Below, piece after piece: positions 1-8,943 of a DNA stretch of 64,000 nt. Position 1 is the first letter of the stretch. Each line of letters opens with the position of its first letter. Origin of the DNA: an uncultured Cohaesibacter sp. (lineage in GTDB: Bacteria > Pseudomonadota > Alphaproteobacteria > Rhizobiales > Cohaesibacteraceae); assembly GCF_963682185.1 (NCBI RefSeq), contig NZ_OY821667.1, forward strand, positions 4,973,501-5,037,500. Reading direction: 5' to 3'. The notes under the pieces are model-generated. The model was not told where the DNA came from and made no database searches. It was given only the letters and a program-made list of their open reading frames with translations. Made by a program: the position numbers and the translations under genes.

Positions 1-138
1 GGCAGTCACGTTGAGATACAGCGCGACTTCGAGCCGACAACCGAGGGGATCGTAGGCTTTACCAAGCAGCCGGTTGATGAGGCCGAACAATATCTGACCA
101 AAGATGCGGACAACGATGATCTCGGCCCGCAAGCCTGA
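1..138 (+). CDS. C-terminal end of an unidentified protein (truncated by window edge)
   Basis: Reading frame 1 is open from the first base to a TGA at 136-138 and gives 45 residues ending in DNDDLGPQA. The composition is acidic and ordinary for a coding region, and the frame ends 9 bases before the convergent amidase stop, which is where a neighbouring gene should end. The start and most of the protein lie outside the window and I do not recognise the fragment, so no function is assigned. Confidence 0.45.
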   Translation, partial: GSHVEIQRDFEPTTEGIVGFTKQPVDEAEQYLTKDADNDDLGPQA

Positions 139-147
139 TCGTCCGTG

Positions 148-1092
148 TCAGTCAAACACCACGCGCGGGAAGTAGAAGGATACCACCCAGTTGGGAGCGT
201 CCACCACTTCGCTGACACGCAGATCGCCACAAACCGAGCAGAGCATATAAGCGTCCACCGCAGACATGCCATGCTCGGCTGTAATTAGATCGATCATACC
301 AGCAACAGCATCTCTGGCGCCACTCATCAGGTCTGGGCCAACCCCGGTGGTGACTTCATAGCCTTTGCTGTCGAGATGATTGCTCACAGGACCCGGAGTA
401 GTAAAGCGTGGCATCTTGAGTGGTGACTGCTTGATGAGGTCGAAGGTCAGAACGATATTCATCGGGCTTTCAATGGCAGTGCCACACACTTCACCATCGC
501 CTTGTGCTGCATGCGTATCACCAACCGAGAAGAGCGCACCTTCCACTTCGACCGGCAGATACAACACACTGCCTGCACTCAGATCCTTGATGTCCAGATT
601 ACCACCAATCCGGCGCGGCGGGATGATGTCGTGGCGGCCGCTGGCCGCTGGCGCATTGCCCATGGTGCCTGCGAAAGGCTTGAGCGGAACGCGTGCATTG
701 GGCGCATAAAGGGCAGGGGTCAGCCCTTCCGCATCATAGTTCCAGATATGCAGGGCCGGTTCGGTGAACTGATCCGCCAATAGACCAAAGCCGGGGATGT
801 TGGCCGTCCAGCCAAAACCTGAAGGGACGAACTGTTCGATCTTGACCTTCAGTATGTCGCCAGCTTCTGCGCCTTCAATATAGACCGGTCCCGTCACCGG
901 ATTGACCTTGGAGGCATCGCGTGCCATCAGATCATCAACCGTGCTGGAGCGGATGATTTGTCCGGCCGATGCGTCAATGCAGGTGAATTCAGCCGTCTGG
1001 CCTGGCATGATACGCGCTACCGGCTCGATGGAATTGTCCCAGCCAAAATGATGATGCGCCGCGTGGATGGTATAGTCGCAGAATTGGCACAT
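148..1092 (-). CDS. Acetamidase/formamidase family amidohydrolase
   Basis: A 314-residue protein of the FmdA/AmdA family, zinc-dependent enzymes that hydrolyse small amides such as formamide or acetamide to the acid and ammonia in the cytoplasm. Family signs are the N-terminal HHHFGWDN segment, the PVTGPVYIEGAEAGD segment near residues 65-80, the conserved GDTHAAQGDGEVCGTAIE block near residues 190-210, and the length. It begins 3 bases after the stop of the upstream carbamoylase-like gene, so the two are surely cotranscribed. The neighbouring transporter is of peptide type, so the true substrate may be larger than formamide, for example a formylated or amidated amino acid. Family assignment is firm; substrate is inferred. 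Confidence 0.85.
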   Translation of the reverse strand: MCQFCDYTIHAAHHHFGWDNSIEPVARIMPGQTAEFTCIDASAGQIIRSSTVDDLMARDASKVNPVTGPVYIEGAEAGDILKVKIEQFVPSGFGWTANIPGFGLLADQFTEPALHIWNYDAEGLTPALYAPNARVPLKPFAGTMGNAPAASGRHDIIPPRRIGGNLDIKDLSAGSVLYLPVEVEGALFSVGDTHAAQGDGEVCGTAIESPMNIVLTFDLIKQSPLKMPRFTTPGPVSNHLDSKGYEVTTGVGPDLMSGARDAVAGMIDLITAEHGMSAVDAYMLCSVCGDLRVSEVVDAPNWVVSFYFPRVVFD

Positions 1093-1095
1093 ATG

Positions 1096-2346
1096 CTAAT
1101 CCTTCTTGGTTATCAGGCGGACGATCATGTCGAGCATCAATTGTGCGCCCTTTTCGATATCCGTCCATTCTGTCCATTCTTGCGGCGCGTGGCTGATGCC
1201 ATTGCGGCTGGGTACGAAAATCAAGCCGGATGGACAAAATGCCTGCATGGTCTGCGCATCATGGCCCGCGCCAGACGGCATGACAGTATAGGAAAGTGTC
1301 CGTTTTTTGGCCTCTGCCACAAAAGCCTCGCGGATCTTCTCATCCAGCTCTTGCGGTGGCAAATAGCTGCGTTCCTTGATGGTGAAGGAAAGGCGGTTGC
1401 GCTCTGCGACAGTTGCTACGACCGTTTCAATGGCCTTGCGCAAGTTTGCCATAATGTCTGCGGAGGTATCGCGAATGATAATCGTGAAGTCTGCCTCTCC
1501 GGGAATCGTATGAGGAAAGTTCGGCTTGATGTCGACCTTGCCGATGGTGATCCGCGACTGCTCCCCTCCCAATCGATCAATCACTCCGGGGATGGCCGCT
1601 CCGATGGTTGCTAGGCCGGTGAAGGCATCGGCGCGCAAATGCATCGGTGTCGTGCCGGAGTGATTGGCTTCGCCCTTCAGATTGACGCCAAGCACCAGAA
1701 CGCCAGAGATGCCTTCTACGATGCCGACTGAAAGATTTTCGCTTTCCAGCACGGGACCTTGCTCGATGTGCATCTCCAAAAAGGCGCGAATGCTGTCCTT
1801 TTGCCAAGCCGCTTCTTCGAGAGCTTCGGGGGCATAGCCCTGAACCGTCATCGCTTCAGTGAGCTTGACCCCTTCGGCATCGGTTGCTGCCTCCACCCAA
1901 CCGGCGGGCAGCTGTCCGCTGATCGTCTGAGACCCGAGCATGCCGCCGAACCGGCCTTCTTCTTCTGAAGTGGCCACCACGACAAGCGGCACCGTCGGCT
2001 CTATTCCGGCATCCTTGATGCTGCGGGCGCATTCGAGCGCCACAGCCACGCCTAGCGCGCCGTCAAAGGCACCACCTTCCGGCACTGTGTCCAGATGAGA
2101 GCCCGCCATGACACAGGGCTTGTCCGCATCCCCCAATCGACCAAACAGATTACCCGCAGCATCGCTATGGACTGCAAGGCCATCACCTTTCATCTGCTCG
2201 GTAAACCACTTGCGCACGGACAGATCCGCGTCCGAAAAGCCGATGCGATTATAGCCGCCGGTTTCAACATTGAGTCCGAATTTGTTGATGCTGTCGAAGA
2301 GGCGTTTCAGGCGCTCGGAGTTGATCTTGGGGGAGATATCAGACAT
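1096..2346 (-). CDS. M20-family Zn amidohydrolase (N-carbamoyl-L-amino acid hydrolase / allantoate amidohydrolase type)
   Basis: This 416-residue protein belongs to the M20 hydantoinase/carbamoylase branch, which cleaves N-carbamoyl or ureido groups from amino acids or allantoate using two metal ions. Visible motifs are GSHLDTVPEGGAFDG (first metal ligands), SEEEGRFGG (catalytic Glu pair) and EMHIEQGPVLE, the last typical of carbamoylases rather than aminoacylases. I chose the ATG at 2346 (protein begins MSDISPK) because an AGAGG ribosome site lies 7 bases upstream; a longer frame exists but lacks one. It is the first gene of a two-gene minus-strand operon with the amidase and is divergent from the peptide-type transporter. 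Carbamoylase versus allantoate hydrolase cannot be decided by eye. Confidence 0.82.
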   Translation of the reverse strand: MSDISPKINSERLKRLFDSINKFGLNVETGGYNRIGFSDADLSVRKWFTEQMKGDGLAVHSDAAGNLFGRLGDADKPCVMAGSHLDTVPEGGAFDGALGVAVALECARSIKDAGIEPTVPLVVVATSEEEGRFGGMLGSQTISGQLPAGWVEAATDAEGVKLTEAMTVQGYAPEALEEAAWQKDSIRAFLEMHIEQGPVLESENLSVGIVEGISGVLVLGVNLKGEANHSGTTPMHLRADAFTGLATIGAAIPGVIDRLGGEQSRITIGKVDIKPNFPHTIPGEADFTIIIRDTSADIMANLRKAIETVVATVAERNRLSFTIKERSYLPPQELDEKIREAFVAEAKKRTLSYTVMPSGAGHDAQTMQAFCPSGLIFVPSRNGISHAPQEWTEWTDIEKGAQLMLDMIVRLITKKD

Positions 2347-2524
2347 GCCAGCCTCTTTTCTGTTTGCGGACTGTTCAAATTGAAAGTTGGGACTGCTCAA
2401 TTTAAACGAGTTTGCATAAATTATAATCAATTATCCGATTGGTCCTAATTTATCATAATCAATGCTTGAAAAATAAACAATTCTGCGCCCTAATTGTTCC
2501 TGATAATAATTGAGGGAGAACGTC
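2347..2524. promoter_or_regulatory. Divergent promoter/operator region with symmetric repeats
   Basis: AT-rich spacer between the divergent carbamoylase and binding-protein genes. A 9-base direct repeat ATAATCAAT occurs at 2423-2431 and 2455-2463, 32 bases apart (about three helical turns). An imperfect palindrome ATTGGTCCTAAT at 2438-2449 sits almost centred between the copies. The arrangement is what one would expect of a control site for the GntR-type regulator at the end of the transporter operon, but that link is inference. Confidence 0.4.
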
Positions 2525-4081
2525 ATGAAACGATTTCTAGCCGCAGCACTTGCCGCGGCCTCATTGCTGTTTGCCTCTCCGGGCTATACACAAACCCCAC
2601 CCAATGTTTTGATTGTTGGACAAATTGCAGAACCGAAATCCCTTGATCCGGCCGCCGATACGGCAGTCAATGATTTCCGTATTCTGGTCAATATGTATGA
2701 CGGTCTGGTGCGCTATAAGGATGGCACGCTCGAAGTGGAGCCATCTCTGGCCAAAAGCTGGACCATTTCCGACGATGGAATGACCTACATCTTCAAATTG
2801 CGTGAAGGGGTTAAATTCCACGACGGAACGGACTTCAACGCAGAAGCCGTGAAATTCAATTTCGATCGCATGCTAAAGGACGATCACCCTTATCATGACA
2901 CGGGGCCGTTCCCGCTTGCTTTCTTCTTTTCTTCGGTCAAGGACGTGACCGCAGTTGATCCTCTGACCGTCAAGTTCGAACTGAACGCGCCTTATGCGCC
3001 CTTCCTTTCCAACCTTGCATACCCGACAGGCCTGATGATTTCTCCGGCCGCCGTTGAGGAATATGGCAAGGAAGTGGGCCGTCATCCGGCAGGCACAGGC
3101 GCCTACAAGTTCGCCGAATGGGAATCCAACGCCAAGGTCGTTCTGGAAAAGAATGCTGACTATTGGGATGGTGCTCCTGCGCTTGAAGCCGTCATCTACC
3201 GCCCGATCACGGACGCCAACACCCGCGTCGCCGAAATGCTCGCTGGTGGTCTGGATGTGATGGTTGAGGTGCCACCTGATAACCTTGCCCAGTTCCGCGA
3301 CAATGATGCCTTCGCCGTGCATGAGCAGGCTGGCCCACATCTGTGGTTCCTGATTCTCAATGCCAAGGAAGGCCCTTTCGCGAAAAAGGAAATCCGTCAG
3401 GCAGCCAACTATGCCATCAACAAGACCGCGCTGGTCGACAATATCTTGCAAGGCACGGCTGAAGTGGCCGCAGGTCCGACGCCTCCGGCCTTTGCATGGG
3501 CTTATGACGAGACGCTTGAGCCTTACCCTTACGATCCGGAAAAAGCCAAATCCATGCTGAAAGAGGCTGGCTATGATGGCTCCGAAGTGACCTTCTATGT
3601 CACCGAAGGCGGCTCCGGCATGCTCGACCCGACTGCCATGGGCACCGCCATTCAGGCCGACCTTGAAGCTGTTGGCATGAAGGTGAAAATCGAGACCTAC
3701 GAATGGAACACCTTCCTTGGTAAGGTCAATCCGGGTCTTGAAGGCAAAGCCGATATGGCTGAAATGGCTTGGATGACCAATGATCCGGACACCCTGCCGT
3801 TCCTTGCCCTGCGCACCGAAGCCTTCCCGGATAAGGGCGGGTTCAACTCGGGCTATTATTCCAACCCGAAAGTGGACGAATTGCTCGAAAGTGCAAGGAC
3901 CTCCACGTCGCAGGAAGAGCGCGCCAAGCTCTACAAGGAAATGCAGCAGATCGTTTATGAAGATGCCCCTTGGGTCTTCGTGGCCAACTGGAAACAGAAT
4001 GCTGTAACCAGCGTTGCGGTCGAGAATTTCAAGCTGCAGCCATCCTTCTTCTTGATGCTGCAGGATGTTGCCAAACCGTGA
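2525..4081 (+). CDS. Peptide/nickel-type ABC transporter substrate-binding protein
   Basis: A periplasmic solute-binding protein of family 5 (DppA/OppA type), 518 residues. An N-terminal signal peptide is visible (MKRFLAAALAAASLLFASPG followed by a YTQ cleavage region). The mature part begins with the family signature of a 'LDPA' segment and contains the GLVRYKDGTLEVEPSLAKSW and LREGVKFHDG segments usual for this family. The ATG at 2525 is preceded by GGGAGAA; an upstream TTG is less likely. It is the first gene of a plus-strand operon with permeases and ATPases and faces the two amide hydrolases, so the ligand is probably an amide- or carbamoyl-bearing amino acid derivative or short peptide. 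Ligand is not deducible from sequence alone. Confidence 0.88.
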   Translation: MKRFLAAALAAASLLFASPGYTQTPPNVLIVGQIAEPKSLDPAADTAVNDFRILVNMYDGLVRYKDGTLEVEPSLAKSWTISDDGMTYIFKLREGVKFHDGTDFNAEAVKFNFDRMLKDDHPYHDTGPFPLAFFFSSVKDVTAVDPLTVKFELNAPYAPFLSNLAYPTGLMISPAAVEEYGKEVGRHPAGTGAYKFAEWESNAKVVLEKNADYWDGAPALEAVIYRPITDANTRVAEMLAGGLDVMVEVPPDNLAQFRDNDAFAVHEQAGPHLWFLILNAKEGPFAKKEIRQAANYAINKTALVDNILQGTAEVAAGPTPPAFAWAYDETLEPYPYDPEKAKSMLKEAGYDGSEVTFYVTEGGSGMLDPTAMGTAIQADLEAVGMKVKIETYEWNTFLGKVNPGLEGKADMAEMAWMTNDPDTLPFLALRTEAFPDKGGFNSGYYSNPKVDELLESARTSTSQEERAKLYKEMQQIVYEDAPWVFVANWKQNAVTSVAVENFKLQPSFFLMLQDVAKP

Positions 4082-4165
4082 GAGCTCCGGTTTCCCCGTC
4101 TCCAACATATGGCGAAGGGGGAGCCATAATCTGACCAACGCCGATCCGCTGTCCCGCATTTCGAC

Positions 4166-4192
4166 CCCTGTTTGTCATATTTGACGACAGGG
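4166..4192 (+). other. Hairpin between binding-protein and permease genes
   Basis: CCCTGT (4166-4171) pairs with ACAGGG (4187-4192), with a further GTCA/TGAC pairing inside. No T-run follows. It lies in the 146-base spacer after the binding-protein gene, where such hairpins usually stabilise the upstream message or attenuate so that more binding protein than permease is made. Confidence 0.5.
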
Positions 4193-4227
4193 CGGGGCGG
4201 CCATTTTCAAAAACTCGGAGTAGGGCC

Positions 4228-5172
4228 ATGGGTGCCTATGTCGCAAAGAGACTGCTTGCTGCGATTCCGGTTCTGTTCGGACTATCCATCATTGTTTTCG
4301 TCATCATGGCTCTGATTCCGGGCGATCCGGCTCTGGCGATCCTTGGCTCTTTTGCCACGCCTGAGAATGTTGCCAAACTCAATCAGGATCTCGGCCTCGA
4401 CAAGCCGATGGTGCAGCAATATTTCATTTGGCTGGGCAATATGCTGCAGGGCGACTTCGGCCGTTCCTACACGCTCAACCGACCTGTAATTGATGAAGTG
4501 CTGGAGCGCTTTTCCGCCACTCTTATTCTGGCCGGGCCTGCGCTGGTGCTGTGTTCCATATTCGGGCTGTTGGCCGGGGTTATCTCGGCGGTGAAACAAT
4601 ATAGTTGGGCTGACAAGGGCCTTACCTTCACGGTGCTCATTGGTATTTCCATGCCGTCTTTCTGGCTTGGCCTGCTCCTGATTTTCTCATTCGCCGTTAA
4701 ATGGCGGCTGTTCCCGCCAAGCGGCATGTATGCGATCTATGGCGGCGGCGATCTGCCTGATCTCATCCATCATCTCACACTGCCAGCCATTACATTGGCT
4801 GTTGTCGCCACCGGCGTTATTGCGCGCCTCACGCGCACCTCCATGCTTGAAGTGCTGCGGCAGGATTATATCCGCACAGCCCGCGCCAAGGGCATCAAGG
4901 AACGGCGCGTCATCTATGTCCACGCCTTCAAGGCCGCCATGGTCAGCGTCATTCCTGTGATTGGCATTCAGGCCGGTTTCGTGCTCGGCGGTGCGGTCTA
5001 TATCGAAACGGTGTTCCAGTGGCCGGGCATTGGCTCCATGCTGGTCAAGGCCATTTCCACGCGCGACCTACTGTTGGTGCAGGGCGGGGTGCTCGTTGTT
5101 GCCGCCGCTTATGTGCTATTCAATCTGCTGGTCGATGTCATCCAGTCCATTCTTGACCCGAGGTTGCGCTGA
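4228..5172 (+). CDS. Peptide-type ABC transporter permease, DppB-like
   Basis: This 314-residue inner-membrane permease has the DppB family layout: an N-terminal transmembrane segment (GAYVAKRLLAAIPVLFGLSI), a LGLDKPMVQQYF segment, and five further hydrophobic helices. The EAA loop that contacts the ATPase is seen around TARAKGIKERRVIYVHAFK (near residues 215-235). The protein ends with the LVDVIQSILDPRLR tail typical of DppB homologues. Its last base overlaps the start codon of the following permease-ATPase fusion, giving translational coupling. It should form the channel together with the N-terminal half of the next protein. Confidence 0.9.
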   Translation: MGAYVAKRLLAAIPVLFGLSIIVFVIMALIPGDPALAILGSFATPENVAKLNQDLGLDKPMVQQYFIWLGNMLQGDFGRSYTLNRPVIDEVLERFSATLILAGPALVLCSIFGLLAGVISAVKQYSWADKGLTFTVLIGISMPSFWLGLLLIFSFAVKWRLFPPSGMYAIYGGGDLPDLIHHLTLPAITLAVVATGVIARLTRTSMLEVLRQDYIRTARAKGIKERRVIYVHAFKAAMVSVIPVIGIQAGFVLGGAVYIETVFQWPGIGSMLVKAISTRDLLLVQGGVLVVAAAYVLFNLLVDVIQSILDPRLR

Positions 5173-7124
5173 TGTCCGAGACCACGATCGAAACACCCAC
5201 CAAAAAGAAGAAATCCGGCGGCAGACCGAGCACTTTGCGTCTGCTGTTGAACAACACGCTGGCAACCGCTGGACTCGTCGTGCTGGCGTTCGTCTTTGTT
5301 GTGGCGCTGGCAGCCCCCTTGTTGCCACTGGTCAACCCCGATGTGACAGAGCCTGCCAATCGCCTGCAGCCCCTTTTGGCTGATGGTCATCTTTTGGGAA
5401 CCGACGCGCTGGGGCGGGACATCCTTTCCCGTTTGATCTGGGGGACGCGTGTTAGTCTCGCTGTGGGCGTGTCAGCCACATTGATCGCCGCCTTCATTGG
5501 CTCGCTGATCGGTCTGGTTGCTGGCTATGCCGGAGGGCGCACGGATAATCTCCTTATGCGCGGCATCGACATGATCATGGCCTTTCCCTATATCCTGTTG
5601 GCGCTGGCCATCGTGGCTGCGCTGGGGCCCGGGCTTCTCAACGCGCTATATGCCATTGCTGTTGTCAATATTCCTTTCTTTGCCCGCAATATCAGGGGCA
5701 TCACCGTCGGACTATCCCGGCGTGAATTTGTCGATGCGGCAAGGCTTTCGGGCAAGTCGAATGCGTCGATCCTGTTTGGTGAAATCCTGCCCAACGTGCT
5801 GCCGGTGATCATTATCACCATGTCCACCACCATTGGCTGGATGATCCTTGAAACCGCCGGTCTTTCCTTCCTCGGTCTCGGGGCGCAGCCGCCGCAGGCT
5901 GACCTTGGCTCCATGCTGGGGGATGGGCGCAAGATCCTCTTTACGGCACCGCACGTTTCTATCATTCCCGGTGTGATGATCTTCATCCTCGTGATGAGCA
6001 TCAACCTATTGGGCGATGGTGTGCGCGATGTGCTTGATCCGCGCTTGAAATCAGGCGCTCTGGCGCGGCCCGTTATGCGGACTGCCGTTATGCGCGATCA
6101 AGTGCCAGACATTGCCCCGCAGGAAGACGCCACCCTTGATATGCAGGGGCTTAAAACCGAATTCCATGTCGGTTCAGATGTCTACAAGGCTGTTGGCGGC
6201 GTGGATCTCAAAGTGCGCCAAGGGGAATGTCTGGGCCTTGTAGGAGAATCCGGTTCGGGCAAGTCCGTGACTGCCATGTCCATCATGGGCTTGGTGCCAA
6301 CGCCTCCCGGCCGTATCGTTGGTGGTGCTGCGCTGCTTGAGGGAGAGGATCTGTTTTCCAAGAGCGATGAGGAAATCCGCCTGTTGCGTGGGCTCGCCGT
6401 CAGCCATGTGTTTCAGGATCCGCTCTCAACGTTGCATCCGCTCTTTACCATCGGTGATCAATTGGTAGAGGCCATCCGCGCCCATCAGGTGATCTCGCAT
6501 AAGGATGCCATGGCTAGGGCTGAAGAACTGCTCAAGACGGTTCGTATCCCGAACCCCGCAGAGCGTTTAAAGGTCTATCCGCATGAATTGTCCGGCGGTA
6601 TGCGTCAGCGCGTTTGCATTGCCATGGCACTGGCCAACGACGTCAAGCTGATCATCGCCGACGAACCAACCACCGCGCTCGACGTCACTGTGCAGGCGCA
6701 GGTGCTTTCGCTACTCAATAAATTGCGGCAAGAGCGCAATGTCGGCATTCTGTTCATTACCCATGATTTCGGTGTGGTCTCCACCATGTGTGATCGGATT
6801 GCGGTCATGTATGGCGGCAAGATCGTGGAAACGGGTACGACGGAGGAAATTCTGTCCGCTCCGGCCCATCCCTATACAGAAAAGCTCATCGCCTGCGTGC
6901 CTGTGCTTGGGCAACCGGACCGGCGCCTTGACGCGATCGAGGGACGCCCGCCCGTTGTCAACGCACTGCCTGATGGCTGCGCCTTTGCCGAGCGTTGCCC
7001 TTATGCCAAAGACGATTGCCGCAAGGGCGACCTCGCTTTGACAGATCTGGGTGAAGGGCGCTCGGTGCGTTGTCTCTATCCGGTGTCCGGCGACAAGGCA
7101 AAGCAAGGAGAGCGCGATGTCTGA
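5172..7124 (+). CDS. Fused DppC-type permease and DppD-type ATPase
   Basis: This 650-residue protein joins two subunits that are usually separate. Residues about 30-295 are a DppC-like permease (GTDALGRDILSRLIWGTR, EAA loop at SRREFVDAARLSGKSNASI, end at VLDPRLKSG). After a linker of about 25 residues, residues about 320-650 form a DppD-like ATPase with Walker A (GESGSGKS), signature LSGGMRQRV and Walker B (LIIADEPTTALD). A C-terminal oligopeptide-ATPase cysteine cluster also occurs (CAFAERCPYAKDDC). The frame is continuous with no stop at the junction. It overlaps its upstream gene by 1 base and its downstream ATPase gene by 8. Fusions of this sort are known in alphaproteobacterial peptide transporters, so it is probably functional. 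Confidence 0.9.
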   Translation: MSETTIETPTKKKKSGGRPSTLRLLLNNTLATAGLVVLAFVFVVALAAPLLPLVNPDVTEPANRLQPLLADGHLLGTDALGRDILSRLIWGTRVSLAVGVSATLIAAFIGSLIGLVAGYAGGRTDNLLMRGIDMIMAFPYILLALAIVAALGPGLLNALYAIAVVNIPFFARNIRGITVGLSRREFVDAARLSGKSNASILFGEILPNVLPVIIITMSTTIGWMILETAGLSFLGLGAQPPQADLGSMLGDGRKILFTAPHVSIIPGVMIFILVMSINLLGDGVRDVLDPRLKSGALARPVMRTAVMRDQVPDIAPQEDATLDMQGLKTEFHVGSDVYKAVGGVDLKVRQGECLGLVGESGSGKSVTAMSIMGLVPTPPGRIVGGAALLEGEDLFSKSDEEIRLLRGLAVSHVFQDPLSTLHPLFTIGDQLVEAIRAHQVISHKDAMARAEELLKTVRIPNPAERLKVYPHELSGGMRQRVCIAMALANDVKLIIADEPTTALDVTVQAQVLSLLNKLRQERNVGILFITHDFGVVSTMCDRIAVMYGGKIVETGTTEEILSAPAHPYTEKLIACVPVLGQPDRRLDAIEGRPPVVNALPDGCAFAERCPYAKDDCRKGDLALTDLGEGRSVRCLYPVSGDKAKQGERDV

Positions 7125-8121
7125 GAGCATGACCATGAACCAAGCCGATACGCTTCTCGAAATCAGTGATGTCAGCCGCCTGTTTGGTGGTGGCAAAAGC
7201 CTGTTCGGTAAAGTCTTGCCAGCCGTCCATGCGGTGCAGAATGTCAATATCAAGGTCCGCAAGGGCGAAACGCTTGGCATCGTTGGTGAATCCGGCTGTG
7301 GCAAGTCAACGCTTGCTCGTCTGGTTGTTGGGCTCGATCTCCCAACAGACGGTGCGATCACTTTTGCAGGCAAGGACATGGTGGCCGAGGTCAAGAAAGA
7401 CCGTCGGCAGATGGCCCGCAAGGTGCAATATGTGTTTCAGGATCCTGTTGCCTCGCTCAATCCGCGTAAAAAGATCCGCACCATTCTGGAAGCGCCATTG
7501 ATCCAGCTCTTGAAGCTGAATGCAGAAGAGAGGGAAACGCGGCTGGTGGAACTGATGGAAGCGGTCAATCTGGCTCCGGAATTCCTTGATCGCTACCCGC
7601 ATGAATTTTCCGGCGGTCAAGCTCAGCGTATCGGCATCGCTCGCGCTCTTGCGGCTGACCCCGAGCTGATCGTGCTAGATGAGCCGGTTTCGGCGTTGGA
7701 CGTATCCGTTCAGGCTCAGGTGCTGAATATCCTTGACGATCTGAAAGAAAAATTCGGCCTGACCTACATTTTTATCAGCCATGACCTGTCTGTCGTCGAA
7801 AGCATCAGTGATCGCGTTGCAGTCATGTATTTTGGGCGCATGGTCGAACTGGGCAATGCTGCTGATGTCTTTGCAGAAGCGCATCATCCCTATTCTCGTC
7901 TTTTGTTAAAGTCCGCTCCGGTGCCCGGGCGCAAGTCGATGTTGCCTGAAGATGCGAACACCGAGCTCCCTGACCCTTATAATCCGCCACCGGGCTGTGC
8001 CTTTTATGCGCGTTGTCCAAGACGGTTGGATATGTGCACAAACGAGGCACCCAAACTTGACGCAGCGGGCAAAAAGGCCGATCACCTCAGCGCCTGTTTC
8101 AATCCGGAGAACAAAGACTAG
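7117..8121 (+). CDS. Peptide-type ABC transporter ATPase, DppF-like
   Basis: The 334-residue second ATPase of the transporter. It has Walker A (GESGCGKST), the Q-loop FQDPVASLNPR, signature FSGGQAQRIGIARAL, Walker B (LIVLDEPVSALD) and the H-loop (FISHDLSV). The C-terminal family extension is CAFYARCPRRLDMC. I placed the start at the ATG at 7117 because AAGGAG lies just upstream; a longer frame from 7051 runs inside the preceding gene and has no ribosome site. It would dimerise with the ATPase half of the fused protein to drive import. The regulator gene starts on the base after this gene's stop. Confidence 0.9.
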   Translation: MSESMTMNQADTLLEISDVSRLFGGGKSLFGKVLPAVHAVQNVNIKVRKGETLGIVGESGCGKSTLARLVVGLDLPTDGAITFAGKDMVAEVKKDRRQMARKVQYVFQDPVASLNPRKKIRTILEAPLIQLLKLNAEERETRLVELMEAVNLAPEFLDRYPHEFSGGQAQRIGIARALAADPELIVLDEPVSALDVSVQAQVLNILDDLKEKFGLTYIFISHDLSVVESISDRVAVMYFGRMVELGNAADVFAEAHHPYSRLLLKSAPVPGRKSMLPEDANTELPDPYNPPPGCAFYARCPRRLDMCTNEAPKLDAAGKKADHLSACFNPENKD

Positions 8122-8901
8122 ATGTCTATCGAAGACGATCTGGGGCGGAGAGCCGTTTCGCCCCATCACACTCTGTCCAGCCGTCGACGCAAGCGCCCCG
8201 ATGTGATTGCCGATAAGGTGAGGGACCAGATCGTGACAGCCGACCTGCGGGTTGGGGATCGTATTCCGGCAGACTGGGTGACCCCCGAAACCCTCAATGC
8301 TTCCAGAGGCACGGTGCGTGAAGCGCTCAAGATCCTTGAGATTGAAGGCTTGATCGTCACCAAGACAGGGCCGGGTGGGGGCCTGTTTGTCTCCTCCATC
8401 GATCCGGAAGATGCCATCCGGTTTCTGGACAATCTTTTTCTCGCCGAGCCGCCATCCATCTCCGATATTTATGCCTTGCGCAAACAGCTTGAGCCCGAGC
8501 TGGCAGCAGAGTTGGCGGGAACCTTGTCCAACGAGCAGTTTGTCCATCTACAGTCGCTGATTTATCTCTATCAGGATGAACCCGAGTCAGCCGAAGACGA
8601 ATATCGTCAGCGCTTGGCCGAACTGGACTTCCATTCCGGTTTGGCCAATCTCAGCAAGAACCGCCTGATGGGGTTCGTCTGCCGTTTTTTGCATAGTCTG
8701 TTGCAGGATAAATCAGAATGCCGCGCTATCTATTCGGAGCCCACTCCATGGGGAAAGCGGGAAATGGGCGTCAGCTATCAGGTCAAGCTTCTACGTGCGC
8801 TCAAGTTGGGGGATTCCGGGTTGGCCAGCGCCATCATGCGTGAACACATGACCGAAGCGGAAAAATTCATGATCGAGCGCGCGGTACTGCTGCGCAAGTG
8901 A
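8122..8901 (+). CDS. GntR family transcriptional regulator with FCD domain (FadR subfamily)
   Basis: A 259-residue DNA-binding regulator. Residues about 25-95 form a winged helix with the GntR signature LNASRGTVREALKILEIEGL followed by the wing GPGGGLFV. Residues about 110-240 form an all-helical FCD ligand-binding domain that in this family often binds a carboxylate through metal-coordinating histidines; FHSGL and REHMTEAE segments are visible. Its ATG directly abuts the stop of the DppF-like gene, so it is the last gene of the transporter operon. It most likely controls that operon and the divergent hydrolases in response to the transported compound. Confidence 0.88.
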   Translation: MSIEDDLGRRAVSPHHTLSSRRRKRPDVIADKVRDQIVTADLRVGDRIPADWVTPETLNASRGTVREALKILEIEGLIVTKTGPGGGLFVSSIDPEDAIRFLDNLFLAEPPSISDIYALRKQLEPELAAELAGTLSNEQFVHLQSLIYLYQDEPESAEDEYRQRLAELDFHSGLANLSKNRLMGFVCRFLHSLLQDKSECRAIYSEPTPWGKREMGVSYQVKLLRALKLGDSGLASAIMREHMTEAEKFMIERAVLLRK

Positions 8902-8943
8902 AGCGGCGAGGAGGCAAGGGCCTCCAACCCGCTTCAGATTTGC

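Noticed and set aside
6-272. Minus-strand frame of 88 residues at the left edge
   Set aside because: It overlaps both the open plus-strand fragment and the amidase 3' end, and its composition (Trp-, Ser- and Arg-rich) looks like an antisense reading.
2873-4159. 428-residue minus-strand frame opposite the peptide-binding-protein gene
   Set aside because: It is the antisense shadow of a gene with clear family motifs and has no recognisable domain, in spite of its length.
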